Shown: piece by piece, positions 49,865 through 58,891 of the stretch
How the letters are laid out: every line of letters starts with the position of its first letter
Position numbering within the stretch: the stretch's first letter is position 1
Source of the DNA: Marivita geojedonensis
Lineage (GTDB): Bacteria; Pseudomonadota; Alphaproteobacteria; Rhodobacterales; Rhodobacteraceae
Assembly: GCF_002115805.1 (NCBI RefSeq)
Contig: NZ_JFKC01000001.1
Location: forward strand, 62,001-126,000
Reading direction: 5' to 3'
Length of the DNA stretch: 64,000 bases
Translations under genes and position numbers: made by a program
Notes under the pieces: generated by a model
Databases searched by the model: none
What the model was told of the DNA's origin: nothing
Seen by the model: only the letters and a program-made list of their open reading frames with translations

Positions 49865-50226
49865 CCGGCGGCCTCCTGTGAGTGATCGAGGTAGTGGCGC
49901 ACGCAATCCTGAACATGGCGGAAACGATCTCCGCCAAGGTGCTTGCCACCGTACCAGCGGGTGACGACGATGACGTGATCGGTCAGCCCTTCGCGTTCCA
50001 GCATTTGCAGGATGATCTGCCCCGCACCGCCTTCGCCATCATCGTTCTTCAGCGGGGTGCCATCAGAAGAAACGACGGCCCAGCTGTTGTGCGTGGCCTT
50101 GGCGTATTTCTTGCTGCGCTTGAGCTCTTTAAGGAAAGCCTGTGCCGCCTCCCGGCTGGCGGCTGGCCCGCCACTCACCGCGTATTTGGAGCCGCGGTCG
50201 GAGATGACGCCTTCAAACTGTTTCAT
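49843..50226 (-). CDS. YigZ/IMPACT-family protein (N-terminal domain only)
   Basis: A 127-residue protein corresponding to the UPF0029/Impact N-terminal domain. It has SKYAVSGGPAASREAAQAFL, the ATHNSWAVV region, the conserved DDGEGGAG stretch and VIVVTRWYGGKHLGGDRF. Full YigZ is about 200 residues with a second domain (DUF1949) that is absent here, as is common in alphaproteobacteria. Molecular role is unclear; IMPACT relatives influence translation control. It overlaps dgkA and the hypothetical gene upstream. Confidence 0.82.
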   Translation of the reverse strand: MKQFEGVISDRGSKYAVSGGPAASREAAQAFLKELKRSKKYAKATHNSWAVVSSDGTPLKNDDGEGGAGQIILQMLEREGLTDHVIVVTRWYGGKHLGGDRFRHVQDCVRHYLDHSQEAAGWSSSTD

Positions 50227-50671
50227 CTTCCAGATGCAGTTTCATGTCGACCAGTACCTGCTGCAGCGCAAGTGTTTCGCGCAGGAGGCGTCGGGCTTCG
50301 TTGGCGCTGATCACACCGTCTTCGATGGACTGGTGGTATTCCGACATCAACATCGCGAACCGCTGGCTGAGTGCGACCACATCTGAGTTCACGCCACCCT
50401 TCCCGGCCGTGTTGTCCCGGCGTTCGTCAAAAGACAGCGTGATACCATTCAGTTCGGCAAGGGCAGAGGTCACATGCGGATAGCTTGATACCTGTTCAAG
50501 CGCCGCAACCGCATCGACCGGAATGAACCGGTCGGCATGTTCATCGTGGTCCGCGTAGTACCGTCCGAGGGTCGCCTTGGACTTCCTTGTAAGTTCGCAG
50601 GCTTTTTCGATGCCAACGTCTTTGACCAGCAGTTCGGTGTGTTTTTTCAGATACGGACCAAATGTCGGCAT
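50213..50671 (-). CDS. Conserved hypothetical, possible HTH regulator
   Basis: A 152-residue protein that I do not recognise with certainty. The N-terminal part (about residues 8-42, with VGIEKACELTRKSKATLGRYY) reads like a helix-turn-helix, and the pattern 'RKS..TLGRYY' plus 'IPVDAVAALE' resembles phage-CII-like or CP76-type regulators. The C-terminal half is helical and ends in ETLALQQVLVDMKLHLED, possibly a dimerising coiled coil. It overlaps the YigZ-like gene by 14 nt, so it is the first gene of a three-gene unit. The function remains open. Confidence 0.6.
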   Translation of the reverse strand: MPTFGPYLKKHTELLVKDVGIEKACELTRKSKATLGRYYADHDEHADRFIPVDAVAALEQVSSYPHVTSALAELNGITLSFDERRDNTAGKGGVNSDVVALSQRFAMLMSEYHQSIEDGVISANEARRLLRETLALQQVLVDMKLHLEDETV

Positions 50672-50966
50672 TTCGAACCCCCTACGCGTTCCCGGAGGAG
50701 TGGGAACTCAACAGCTTCTTTCCCCTGACTTTGATCGTAATGCAATGGCACAGCAGAACCAGACCCGAATTAGTCGGGCACCAAGGCACATGGGGCACGG
50801 TTTCGACTCAAGGTAGAACGGCCCGATCTGGGATGCGTGCAGGTGTTGTCAGCACGGAATGCGACGCAGGCCGTGCCAGGTATTGCCACTCGCGGAAACG
50901 ATGGCCGCACGCATCCCGCTTTTCCCGCTCTTGCGCGCCGGGGCGGGTTGCGGCACATGGCGAGGC
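50672..50966 (+). other. Intergenic stretch upstream of tdk
   Basis: 295 bases between the divergent hypothetical gene and tdk. I see a small hairpin, CCCGA-ATTAG-TCGGG (near 50764-50778), and an open frame leading into tdk without an RBS or family resemblance. No RNA gene, repeat or promoter can be firmly supported. Confidence 0.4.
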
Positions 50967-51548
50967 ATGGCGAAGCTCTATTTCAACTACTCCACCATGA
51001 ACGCAGGCAAATCGACCCTGCTGCTTCAGGCTGCGCACAACTACGAAGAGCGCGGGATGTCGGTTTATCGCATGACGGCGGCTTTCGACGACCGCGCCGG
51101 TCAGGGCAAGATCGGGTCGCGCATCGGCTTTGCGCGCGAGGCGGACACGTTTTCGCCTTCAGATGATCTGTTTGCCCGGATCAAGGATGTTCTGGCCGAG
51201 ACGGAGCTGGCCTGTATTTTCATCGACGAGGCGCAATTCCTGACACCGGATCAGGTGTGGCAACTGGCGCGGGTTGCGGATGATCTGGGTGTGCCTGTGA
51301 TGGCCTATGGGTTGCGGGTGGATTTTCAGGGCCAACTGTTTCCCGGGTCCGCAACGCTTCTGGCGCTGGCAGATTCGCTGCGCGAGGTGCGCACGATCTG
51401 CCATTGCGGTCGCAAGGCGACGATGGTGGTGCGCAAGGACGATCAGGGTCGGGTTATGACCGAAGGCGCGCAGGTGCAGATCGGCGGCAACGAAACCTAT
51501 GTCAGCCTCTGTCGCAAGCATTGGCGGCAGGAAACCGGTTCGCTCTGA
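50967..51548 (+). CDS. tdk: Thymidine kinase
   Basis: A type II thymidine kinase of 193 residues phosphorylating thymidine (and deoxyuridine) for salvage. The P-loop is STMNAGKSTLLL near residue 10, Walker B with the catalytic Glu is CIFIDEAQFL, and a zinc-binding C-terminal lasso domain has Cys pairs in TICHCGRKA and YVSLCRKH. ATG 50967 with the purine-rich GGCGAGGC upstream is chosen over longer in-frame starts, since the family begins just before the P-loop. Confidence 0.92.
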   Translation: MAKLYFNYSTMNAGKSTLLLQAAHNYEERGMSVYRMTAAFDDRAGQGKIGSRIGFAREADTFSPSDDLFARIKDVLAETELACIFIDEAQFLTPDQVWQLARVADDLGVPVMAYGLRVDFQGQLFPGSATLLALADSLREVRTICHCGRKATMVVRKDDQGRVMTEGAQVQIGGNETYVSLCRKHWRQETGSL

Positions 51549-51646
51549 TCCGAAAAAGTTCCCTAACACATCAAAAATATATCGTGGAACATCCTGCCAT
51601 GAGCCTCGGTTGTGATCGCAGAAGCAACACAGCCCAGGAGGTTAGC

Positions 51647-52144
51647 ATGACCAAGTTCTTCGCAAGCGCACTTGCACTGACCGTCGCAACATCCGGCGCA
51701 TGGGCCGGCAGCCATTCGGCCGGCGAAATGACGACAGAGCGTTCCACGGCGACTCCGATGATGGAGACCAGTGTGGCGACCAACATGTCGCTCGACGATC
51801 CGGCAAACCTGATCCGCACTCGCGACATCACGGGTGGCGACGTCTACACCACCAATGCCGCCAATGACGAAGGTTGGTCGATGGACACCGTCTATTCCGA
51901 AATTGGCGCAGACTGGAACGATATCGGTGAAATCGAAGACATCATCCTGAACAAGGACGGCCAGATGATCGGTATCGTCGCCGAGGTCGGTGGGTTCCTC
52001 GACATCGCTGACAAGCACGTGATGATCCCGATCTCCGATGTGAACCTCGTTGCTGTTGACGACCGCACCTATGCGTTCGTGACCAAGCACAGCGAAGAGG
52101 CACTCGAGCAGATGGAATCTGTCGATGAAGGCTTCTGGAACTGA
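51647..52144 (+). CDS. Secreted PRC-barrel domain protein
   Basis: A 165-residue protein with a cleavable signal peptide (MTKFFASALALTVATSGAWA, cut expected before GSHS). A low-complexity Thr/Met-rich stretch follows, then a PRC-barrel domain (about 70-155) containing DWNDIGEIEDIILNKDGQM, where the 'IGE(I/V)EDI' run is typical. PRC-barrel proteins of this kind are periplasmic and often linked to stress. The RBS AGGAGG lies 7 nt before ATG 51647. A strong terminator follows at 52169. Confidence 0.78.
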   Translation: MTKFFASALALTVATSGAWAGSHSAGEMTTERSTATPMMETSVATNMSLDDPANLIRTRDITGGDVYTTNAANDEGWSMDTVYSEIGADWNDIGEIEDIILNKDGQMIGIVAEVGGFLDIADKHVMIPISDVNLVAVDDRTYAFVTKHSEEALEQMESVDEGFWN

Positions 52145-52168
52145 CGTCTCCGGCTTTGATCAAGACGG

Positions 52169-52195
52169 AAAGAGGGCCGATCGGCCCTCTTTTTT
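52169..52195. terminator. Bidirectional intrinsic terminator
   Basis: A perfect 24-bp palindrome (52169-52192, half AAAGAGGGCCGA) is followed by T-rich sequence on both strands. It lies between the convergent PRC-barrel gene and the KAS III-like gene and ends both transcripts. Confidence 0.9.
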
Positions 52196-52199
52196 GTGC

Positions 52200-53318
52200 T
52201 CAGGCGCGCTCGACCAGGACAGAGCCGACGGAGTATCCAGCGCCGAAGGAACAGATCACCCCTCGGTCCCCCGGTTGCATGTCACCGGAGTATTTCGAAA
52301 AGGCGATGATCGATCCCGCCGAGGACGTGTTGGCATAGTCCTGCAGGATGTTCGGCTGTTCACCCGGCTCGGGTGTGCGACCCAGAACCTTTTTTCCGAT
52401 GAAATCGTTCATCGTCTTGTTCGCCTGATGCAGCCACAGCCGTTTCAGGCAGTCGGCCTGCCAGCCTTCGTCCTCGAGATGGCCGAGGATATGCGCCGAC
52501 ACCATCGGCAGCACTTCCTTGAACACCTTACGCCCGTTCTGCATGAACTGCATGTCCCGCCGGTCTTCCATCTGGTCGCGGGTGCGGCGCAGGAAACCGT
52601 TGTTGTTGCGGATATTGTTGGAAAACTCGGTCGCGCAGCGCGTGCCGTGGATGGTGAAATGCGCCCCCCTGGCATTGGCGTCGGGTTCGATGACCACAGC
52701 GGTGGCCACGTCGCCGAAGATGAAGTGGCAGTCCCGATCGCGCCATTCGAGATGGGCGGAACAGATCTCGGGGTTCACCACGATGGCGCATTTGACCGAG
52801 CCCGAGCGCACCATATCCGCCGCCGCCTGAATGCCGAAGGTGGCCGAGGAACAGGCCACGTTCATGTCAAAGGCAAAACCGCCGGCGCCGATCAGGCTTT
52901 GAATCTCTACCGCAATCGCCGGATATGCGCGTTCGTGGTTCGACGCGGCGCAGATCACCAGATCGACCTCGGATGCCGCGCGCCCGGCCTGCGCCAGCGC
53001 CTTGGTGATCGCATCGACCGCCATTTCCGCCATGATCGACGGTTCGTCGTCGGAACGCGCCCGCAGATGCGGAAACATGCGACCGGGGTCCAGAACACCG
53101 GTCTTGTCCATCACGTAGCGCTGTTCGATCCCCGAGGCGGAAACGATGAAATCGGCACTGGAATGGGGTACCGCTTCGATCTCGCCCGCAGCAATCGCGT
53201 CGGCGTTTTCGGCATTGATCCGATCGGCATAGGCGTTGAAAGCCACCACGAGTTCATCATTGGTGATGGTGTTCTCAGGGGTGAACACACCGCTTCCGGT
53301 GATGGCGGGCTGGATCAT
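52200..53318 (-). CDS. Beta-ketoacyl-ACP synthase III-like protein
   Basis: A thiolase-superfamily KAS III-type enzyme of 372 residues, longer than housekeeping FabH (about 320). The catalytic triad is visible: Cys in NVACSSATFG, His in LWLHQANKTM, and Asn in DYANTSSAGS. The N-terminus carries an insertion (about residues 30-60). KAS III enzymes condense acyl-CoA with malonyl-ACP; longer relatives make or modify specialised acyl chains. Whether this is the essential FabH cannot be told here. It is a single gene with a hairpin in its leader (53335-53358, arms GCGTGCAG/CTGCACGC). Confidence 0.82.
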   Translation of the reverse strand: MIQPAITGSGVFTPENTITNDELVVAFNAYADRINAENADAIAAGEIEAVPHSSADFIVSASGIEQRYVMDKTGVLDPGRMFPHLRARSDDEPSIMAEMAVDAITKALAQAGRAASEVDLVICAASNHERAYPAIAVEIQSLIGAGGFAFDMNVACSSATFGIQAAADMVRSGSVKCAIVVNPEICSAHLEWRDRDCHFIFGDVATAVVIEPDANARGAHFTIHGTRCATEFSNNIRNNNGFLRRTRDQMEDRRDMQFMQNGRKVFKEVLPMVSAHILGHLEDEGWQADCLKRLWLHQANKTMNDFIGKKVLGRTPEPGEQPNILQDYANTSSAGSIIAFSKYSGDMQPGDRGVICSFGAGYSVGSVLVERA

Positions 53319-53436
53319 GGCTCGGGTCCTTTTTGCGTGCAGGGACCAGACTGCACGCGCGCGTCGGGGTCAAGTGCGACGCTGCGCAACTGCAAAGCCT
53401 TCAGGTCGGATCACGTTTTCACCTGCGCCGCGAAGC

Positions 53437-54390
53437 CTAAACTGCATTGGGGAGCGCCTGCCCCTTGGCAAAGGCAATCGCATTGTCGACCGCCATCAGC
53501 CCCATCGCAGTCCGCACCTCAAGCGCGGCCGTGCCCAGATGCGGCAGGAGCGTGACGTTTTCCATATCGATCAACGCCTGCGGCACCTTCGGCTCGAACT
53601 CGTAGACATCGAGCCCTGCTCCGGCGATCCGGCCTTCGGAGAGAGCCGCGATCAGATCAGCCTCGTTCACAACGTCCCCGCGCGCGATATTCACCAGATG
53701 GGCGTGCGGCTGCATGGCGGTCAGGACCGCAGCGTCAATCAGGTGGTGAGTCTCTGCCCCGCCAGGCACGGCGACCACCATCACATCTACCTGAGCCGCG
53801 AGATCGGTCAGGTTGGGCACCTGTTCGGCAGGGAACTGCATCTCTCTCGGGGATCGGTTGTAATACTTCACCGCCATGCCAAAACCGAAATGCGCGCGTC
53901 GCGCGATGGCCTGGCCGATGCGCCCCATCCCGACCACACCCAAGGTCTTGCCGGACATGTGCAGGCCCAAGAGCTGTGTGGGATGCCAGCCTTCCCACCG
54001 CCCTGCCCGCACCAAGCGTTCGCCCTCACCGGCGCGGCGGCAGGTCATGAGCATCAGGGTCAAAGCGATGTCAGCGGTGGCGTCAGTCACCGCTCCGGGG
54101 GTGTTGGTCACCTCAATCCCCGCCGCGCGCGCGGCGGCGGCATCGATATGGTTGTACCCCACCCCGAAATTCGCCAGCAGCTTGGTCCGTTTCTCCGGCA
54201 CCGCATCAAAAATGTCCGCACGATAGGCGTCACCCAAGGTGGGGAGCACCACGTCATACGCCGACAGGCTCTGGATCAGTTCTTCGCGGCTCAGCGGCGC
54301 GGTGTTGTCGCGCACGGTGACATCAAAGACCTCTCGGGCCTTGTTCAGAACCGGATCAGGAAGTTTGCGGGTGATCAGCAGAGTCAGCAC
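53437..54390 (-). CDS. D-2-hydroxyacid dehydrogenase (glyoxylate/hydroxypyruvate reductase type)
   Basis: A 317-residue NAD(P)-dependent D-isomer-specific 2-hydroxyacid dehydrogenase. The nucleotide motif is LGVVGMGRIGQAIARRA (GxGxxG), the catalytic Arg is in VNIARGDVV, the Glu in GLDVYEFEP, and the catalytic His in LLPHLGTAA. The 'HLGTA' ending fits glyoxylate or glycerate-type reductases. Its start lies 7 nt inside the end of csaA, so it is the last gene of proC-csaA-this gene. Confidence 0.85.
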   Translation of the reverse strand: MLTLLITRKLPDPVLNKAREVFDVTVRDNTAPLSREELIQSLSAYDVVLPTLGDAYRADIFDAVPEKRTKLLANFGVGYNHIDAAAARAAGIEVTNTPGAVTDATADIALTLMLMTCRRAGEGERLVRAGRWEGWHPTQLLGLHMSGKTLGVVGMGRIGQAIARRAHFGFGMAVKYYNRSPREMQFPAEQVPNLTDLAAQVDVMVVAVPGGAETHHLIDAAVLTAMQPHAHLVNIARGDVVNEADLIAALSEGRIAGAGLDVYEFEPKVPQALIDMENVTLLPHLGTAALEVRTAMGLMAVDNAIAFAKGQALPNAV

Positions 54391-54725
54391 AGGCGCGCTC
54401 CGTTTGGTGTGTCTTTGTCGGGTACGGCCAGGACGATGGCCTCACCTGCATCATAGAAGCCAAGCACAAGCGCTTCGGACATGAACGGCCCGATCTGGCG
54501 TGGAGGGAAATTGACGACGCCCATGACCTTTTTGCCGACCAGCGTTTCCGGGTCGTAGTGCACCGTGATCTGTGCCGAGGATTTCTTGACGCCGATCTCG
54601 TCGCCGTAATCGACCCAAAGCTTGATCGCAGGTTTGCGGGCCTCTGGGAACGGTTCAGCCTGAATGACGGTGCCAACCCGGATATCGACCTTCATGAAAT
54701 CGTCGAACGTGATCTGATCAGCCAT
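54384..54725 (-). CDS. csaA: tRNA-binding protein, CsaA-like
   Basis: A 113-residue OB-fold tRNA-binding protein (the EMAP/Trbp111 type). Family landmarks are DFMKVDIRVGTVIQAEPFPEARKPA, KKSSAQITVHY and GVVNFPPRQIGPFMSEALVLGF. CsaA is described as a chaperone-like, secretion-related tRNA-binding protein. ATG 54725 is used because it overlaps the proC stop by 8 nt and begins with the usual MADQITF-like start. Confidence 0.87.
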   Translation of the reverse strand: MADQITFDDFMKVDIRVGTVIQAEPFPEARKPAIKLWVDYGDEIGVKKSSAQITVHYDPETLVGKKVMGVVNFPPRQIGPFMSEALVLGFYDAGEAIVLAVPDKDTPNGARLC

Positions 54726-55533
54726 TGGCCAGTTCCCTGGACCGCTTCGTTGCCGCATCGATGGTCTGCGCGATGAGTGGCGGCAAGCCGGTCTCTTCAT
54801 CCATCAGCACGTTCAACCCCGCCTGCGTGGTGCCATTGGGGCTTGTGACGTTAACCCGCAGCTGGCTTGGGGTTTCATTGGCCTGCATCGCCAGCGCGCC
54901 AGAGCCTGCGACGGTGGCTTTGGCCAGCGTCATCGCCAGTTCGGGGGCCAGACCTTGCGCCTCCCCGGCGCGGGCGAGACACTCGATCATGTGGAACACA
55001 TAGGCCGGGCCAGATCCGCTGAGACCAGTGACCGCATCCATCTGATCTTCGGCCTCAAGACGCACCGTCTGGCCGATAGCGGACAGTAATGTCTCGGCCT
55101 GCTGCATCTGCGTCTCAGAGACCTGCGCATTGCCGATGATCGCGGTTATCCCCTGCTTTACGGCGGCGGGCGTGTTGGGGATGGACCGGATCACCGGGGT
55201 CTTGTCCCCCAGCATCTCTTCGAAGGTGGCGATGGTGATACCCGCCGCGACCGACAGGAACAGCGTGTCGCCATTGCCCAATGGTGCCAGCGTGGGCAGC
55301 GCATCGCGCATGATCTGCGGTTTGACGGCAACCAGCACAATCGCCGGGCTTTCCGGCAAACCGGCATTCAGATGTACGCCTTGCGCCTGCACCCAGTCGG
55401 ACGGGTTGGGATCGTTGACCCAAACCGAGCTGGCAGGCAATCCCCCGGCCAGCCAACCTTCGAGCATGGCTGATCCCATCTTGCCACAACCCAAGAGAAC
55501 CAGACCGCGCTTGGCGATATCGGAATTCTGCAT
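54718..55533 (-). CDS. proC: Pyrroline-5-carboxylate reductase
   Basis: A 271-residue ProC, catalysing the last step of proline synthesis with NAD(P)H. The N-terminal Rossmann motif is VLLGCGKMGSAMLEGW, then VLVAVKPQIM, RSIPNTPAAVKQGITAI, and the C-terminal dimer/catalytic signature DAVTGLSGSGPAYVFHMIE. ATG 55533 is preferred; a GTG at 55545 sits in a run of G and may instead be part of the RBS. It is the first gene of proC-csaA-hydroxyacid dehydrogenase. Confidence 0.92.
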   Translation of the reverse strand: MQNSDIAKRGLVLLGCGKMGSAMLEGWLAGGLPASSVWVNDPNPSDWVQAQGVHLNAGLPESPAIVLVAVKPQIMRDALPTLAPLGNGDTLFLSVAAGITIATFEEMLGDKTPVIRSIPNTPAAVKQGITAIIGNAQVSETQMQQAETLLSAIGQTVRLEAEDQMDAVTGLSGSGPAYVFHMIECLARAGEAQGLAPELAMTLAKATVAGSGALAMQANETPSQLRVNVTSPNGTTQAGLNVLMDEETGLPPLIAQTIDAATKRSRELANG

Positions 55534-55566
55534 GATGCCCCCCACGTTTTGCGTTGGGGGCCAGTG

Positions 55567-56067
55567 TTACGCGCGGCCGTAGGCCTCTGCAATGGCGACC
55601 TCAAGTGCATCTTTCGGATCGCGGTTGCCCCAGACAACCAGCTGGAAGGCAGGGTAATAGCGCTCCGCACTCATCACCGCGCAATTGATCATCGTGTCGA
55701 TCTGCTCGGCGCTGGCGACATTGCCACCAGCCAGAACCAGACCGTAGCGATAGACCATCAGCTTGGCCTCTTCCCAATAGGTGAAAGCCCCGGCCCAGCA
55801 CTGGTCGTTCACGAGGTTCAGTCCGGCATGGAGCGCGGGCATCCGGTCAGCCGGCGGGTCCATGTCGAAGGTGCAGATCAAGCGCAGGGTTTCGTCGTAG
55901 GGCGACCACGCCAGAGTGATCGAATAGGTCCGCCACTGGCCTTCGACCGCCATCGCGATCTGATCTTCCGCAATACGGTCGAAATCCCAGTCGTGATGCT
56001 CGGCGATGTGTTCAACGATATCGATCGGGTGGATGTCGTCTTCAAGATACTGCTCGGACAGGGCCAT
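55567..56067 (-). CDS. YbjN-domain protein
   Basis: A 166-residue YbjN/T3SS-chaperone-like fold protein with the recognisable stretches MAVEGQWRTYSITLAWSPYD, LNLVNDQCWAGAFTYW and a C-terminal ERYYPAFQLVVWG. No catalytic residues are evident. Relatives are widely conserved in alphaproteobacteria with a regulatory or sensory guess only. It lies 33 nt ahead of proC on the same strand and may be the first gene of that transcript. Confidence 0.8.
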   Translation of the reverse strand: MALSEQYLEDDIHPIDIVEHIAEHHDWDFDRIAEDQIAMAVEGQWRTYSITLAWSPYDETLRLICTFDMDPPADRMPALHAGLNLVNDQCWAGAFTYWEEAKLMVYRYGLVLAGGNVASAEQIDTMINCAVMSAERYYPAFQLVVWGNRDPKDALEVAIAEAYGRA

Positions 56068-56508
56068 GATGCCGCCTCCTGTTGCCTGTGCGGAAAGGCG
56101 GGCTGTGCCCTACCTCTCGGTGCCTGCTCTAGGGGCTGCGTTGGATCGCCGTCCCCCTACAACATATGCTGCATGGGCCGAGCCGCTGCGTAAAGCGATA
56201 TTTCGGGGATAAGCCCAATAAGTTGTGGAGAAGTCCAGCAGATGTGGTGGACGCGAATAGTGCCACAAATTGTGGATAAAACCACGCAAAAAGTGGTCGC
56301 CTTGTGCGCACACCTGCGAAACCGCGATCAGGACGCATCACAATCGCAAAATTGCTTTGGCGCGCGTCCGGCCAGAGACTGTCTAAAATTTGAGCAGGAT
56401 TCCCAAAGCGGAAAACGTCACCGTGCGTCTCAGGTTCAGCTTCGTGGCGAGCGCTTCTCGCAATCGTCGATCAATGGGGCGGGGATGGCGTATCTATCTG
56501 CGAAAAGC
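56068..56508. other. 440-bp non-coding stretch with DnaA-box-like sites
   Basis: Between the YbjN gene and the terminator at 56509 no convincing gene is seen. On the reverse strand an exact TTATCCACA (plus-strand TGTGGATAA at 56271-56279) and a one-mismatch copy (TGTGGAGAA, 56224-56232) lie 47 bp apart, with the palindrome CCACAAATTGTGG at 56263-56275 overlapping the exact copy. Such sites could bind DnaA. A short RNA ending at the 56509 hairpin is another possibility. Confidence 0.4.
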
Positions 56509-56542
56509 AAAAAGGACGATGCGTTTACGCATCGTCCTTTTT
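56509..56542. terminator. Strong bidirectional terminator hairpin
   Basis: A 16-bp perfect stem (arm AAAAAGGACGATGCGT) with a 2-nt loop, having A-run and T-run on opposite sides so it works on both strands. It ends the minus-strand ubiK transcript. Any plus-strand transcript from 56068-56508 would also end here. Confidence 0.9.
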
Positions 56543-56594
56543 GATGATTCAACTTTGGCGCAATCCAATCAGTCGTATTCAGCGGACCTGTGGA

Positions 56595-56840
56595 TTACTT
56601 CTTGGCCGCTTCCAGTGCGTCCAAGCGGGCTTTAAGCGTTTCGTTTTCTTCGCGCGCTTTCATGGCCATTGCACGGACTGCATCAAACTCTTCCCGTGTG
56701 ACAAAATCACGGTCGGCCAGCCAGCGATCGATCATTGATTTCATCGCCGTTTCCGCCTCGTCCTTGGCACCCTGCGCCACGCCCATGGCGTTGGTCATCA
56801 GCTGCGACAGATCTTCGAATACCTTGTTGCGCGTTTGCAT
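56595..56840 (-). CDS. ubiK: Ubiquinone biosynthesis accessory factor UbiK
   Basis: An 81-residue BMFP/UbiK-family protein: an N-terminal amphipathic helix (VFEDLSQLMTNAMGVAQGAKDEAE), the family run DFVTREEFDAVRAMAMKAREEN, and a C-terminal trimeric coiled coil ending DALEAAKK. UbiK helps hydroxylation steps of ubiquinone synthesis together with UbiJ. ATG 56840 follows GGAGAC. It is divergent from lgt. Confidence 0.88.
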   Translation of the reverse strand: MQTRNKVFEDLSQLMTNAMGVAQGAKDEAETAMKSMIDRWLADRDFVTREEFDAVRAMAMKAREENETLKARLDALEAAKK

Positions 56841-56933
56841 ATGTGTCTCCGGCGTTTGCTTGTTCTCTATATGGGCTTCCGACCAGCACGGCACAAGGTT
56901 GACTTCGCCGCAGAGCAATGACCATCTGCGCGC

Positions 56934-57818
56934 ATGTCGACCGGCCTGCCTTTCCCGAATGTCTCGCCCGAGCTGTTTTCGATCTCGATTTTCGGGATGG
57001 AATTTGCGCTGCGTTGGTACGCGCTGGCCTATATCGCAGGCATTCTGATCGGGTGGCGCATTGCGGTTGCGGCCGTCAAGCGCGCGCCACTGTGGGCGGA
57101 TGACTCCCCGCCCATGCGTCCTGAACAGGTCGAGGAACTGCTGACTTGGGTCATCCTCGGGATCATTCTTGGCGGTCGCCTTGGCTTTGTTCTGTTTTAT
57201 CAGCCGGGCTATTACCTCGCCAATCCGAGCCAGATACTTGCCATCTGGCAAGGCGGGATGTCGTTTCACGGAGGACTTGTCGGCGTCATCGCAGCAGCTC
57301 TGGTCTTCTGCCTCAGAGCAAGGATTCCTCTGCGCCCTGCAGCGGACATGATGGCGCTGGCGACACCTCCGGGGCTGTTTCTGGGTCGCATCGCGAATTT
57401 CATAAATGCAGAGCTTTGGGGGCGACCGACGGACTTGCCATGGGGCGTTCAGTTTCCTGGCGAAGCGGCGCAAGCCTGTGGGCAGGCGCTTGGCGAAGTG
57501 TGCGCAAGACACCCATCGCAGGTGTACGAGGCGCTGCTGGAAGGCCTGTTGCTAGGTTCGGTTCTGCTCTGGCTGGCGTTTCACCGGGGAGCGCTCCGTA
57601 TTCCCGGGCGCATCGTCGGCCTTTTCATCGGCGGTTACGGCGTGGCGCGGTTTTTGGTGGAATTCGTGCGACAGCCGGATGCGCAGTTCGTGTCCGAGGG
57701 CAATCCACTTGGCCTTGCGTGGCATGTGGCCGGATACGGATTTACCATGGGCCAGATGCTGTCGCTGCCAATGATCCTGGTCGGCTTTTACCTCTGGATG
57801 ACGGCAAAACGCACATGA
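56934..57818 (+). CDS. lgt: Prolipoprotein diacylglyceryl transferase
   Basis: A 294-residue inner-membrane enzyme with seven predicted transmembrane helices that adds diacylglycerol to the lipobox Cys of prolipoproteins. The essential His and loop lie in [12 protein letters not shown]. The Lgt signature is [22 protein letters not shown], and the [12 protein letters not shown] stretch is also conserved. It overlaps midA by 4 nt and heads the lgt-midA-pgeF unit. Confidence 0.94.
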   Translation: MSTGLPFPNVSPELFSISIFGMEFALRWYALAYIAGILIGWRIAVAAVKRAPLWADDSPPMRPEQVEELLTWVILGIILGGRLGFVLFYQPGYYLANPSQILAIWQGGMSFHGGLVGVIAAALVFCLRARIPLRPAADMMALATPPGLFLGRIANFINAELWGRPTDLPWGVQFPGEAAQACGQALGEVCARHPSQVYEALLEGLLLGSVLLWLAFHRGALRIPGRIVGLFIGGYGVARFLVEFVRQPDAQFVSEGNPLGLAWHVAGYGFTMGQMLSLPMILVGFYLWMTAKRT

Positions 57819-58891
57819 CCGCGCTTGCAGAGATACTACGACAGCAGATCAAGGCGACCGGGCCAATGACTTTGGCGCAGTATATGTCGGCCTGTCTGCT
57901 CCATCCCGAGCATGGCTACTACACGACACAGGATGCGTTGGGTGTAGATGGCGATTTCACCACCGCTCCGGAAATTTCCCAAATGTTCGGCGAGGTGATC
58001 GGCCTTTGCGTTGCACAGGCCTGGTTGGATCAGGGCGCGCCGGAACGGTTTGCCCTGATCGAGCTGGGGCCCGGTCGCGGTACTCTGATCGCGGATATCA
58101 TGCGAGCCACCGTGAAGGTGCCTGGATTTCATTCTGCAGCGCAGGTGCATCTTTTGGAAGCCTCTGACCGGATGCGCGGTCTGCAGGCGAAGGCGCTGCC
58201 CGCGCATCGACCCGAGTGGCACGACACCGCTGAGACGTTGCCTGAGGACCAACCTGTATTCGTCATCGCGAACGAGTTCTTCGACGCACTTCCAATCCGA
58301 CAATTCCAACGCGATCCGAAAGGCTGGCGCGAGGTCATGGTGGGCGTGGCCGACGATGGTTCTTTGCAACGGGGTTTGAGTGCCCCCGCGCCCATCGACG
58401 CGCTCGAACGTCGGCTGAGCGATACAGAGCCGGGCTCTCTGGTGGAGACCTGTGCGCACGGAACCGCCGTGATCGATGCGATTGCGCGAAGAATTGTCCG
58501 GCACGGTGGCATGGCGCTCATCCTCGACTACGGCGGCTGGCACTCGGACGGTGACACCTTCCAGGCGGTGAGGGCGCATCGTCCGGTCGACCCATTTGAA
58601 GAACCGGGGCGTGCGGACCTGACCGCGCATGTGGATTTCGAAGCGCTGGCCCGAGCGGCACTGCTTGCCGGCTGCGCGGCAAGCCAGATGACAAACCAAG
58701 GTGTTTTTCTCGAGCGGCTCGGAATAACACCCCGCGCGCAGACCCTTGCGAAAGCTCTGGATGGCGCTGAGCTCGATGCACATGTCGCCGCACATCGGCG
58801 GTTGACCCACCCCGATGAAATGGGTTCCCTGTTCAAGGTGCTGGGCCTCTATCCCGGCAGCGAGTCGCCTCCGCCCGGACTGGATCCATGA
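57815..58891 (+). CDS. SAM-dependent methyltransferase, MidA/NDUFAF7 family
   Basis: A 358-residue class I methyltransferase of the DUF185/MidA group. It has an N-terminal [19 protein letters not shown], the SAM site [28 protein letters not shown], and the C-terminal TAHVDFEAL. The mitochondrial homologue methylates an Arg of the NDUFS2 subunit during complex I assembly; a similar role on NuoD is likely here. It overlaps both lgt and pgeF by 4 nt (ATGA), giving tight coupling. Confidence 0.87.
   Translation: MTALAEILRQQIKATGPMTLAQYMSACLLHPEHGYYTTQDALGVDGDFTTAPEISQMFGEVIGLCVAQAWLDQGAPERFALIELGPGRGTLIADIMRATVKVPGFHSAAQVHLLEASDRMRGLQAKALPAHRPEWHDTAETLPEDQPVFVIANEFFDALPIRQFQRDPKGWREVMVGVADDGSLQRGLSAPAPIDALERRLSDTEPGSLVETCAHGTAVIDAIARRIVRHGGMALILDYGGWHSDGDTFQAVRAHRPVDPFEEPGRADLTAHVDFEALARAALLAGCAASQMTNQGVFLERLGITPRAQTLAKALDGAELDAHVAAHRRLTHPDEMGSLFKVLGLYPGSESPPPGLDP

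Noticed and set aside
51589-51620. EcfG-type promoter (GGAAC-N17-GGTT) before the PRC-barrel gene
   Set aside because: The -10 element is only a partial match and many Rhodobacterales lack the EcfG system; not strong enough to list.
53335-53358. Terminator upstream of the KAS III-like gene
   Set aside because: The 8-bp hairpin has no T-run in either useful direction; kept only as a leader structure note.
56068-56508. Chromosomal origin of replication
   Set aside because: Only two DnaA-like boxes, no extended AT-rich unwinding region, and the flanks (YbjN gene, ubiK, lgt) are not the usual alphaproteobacterial origin neighbours.
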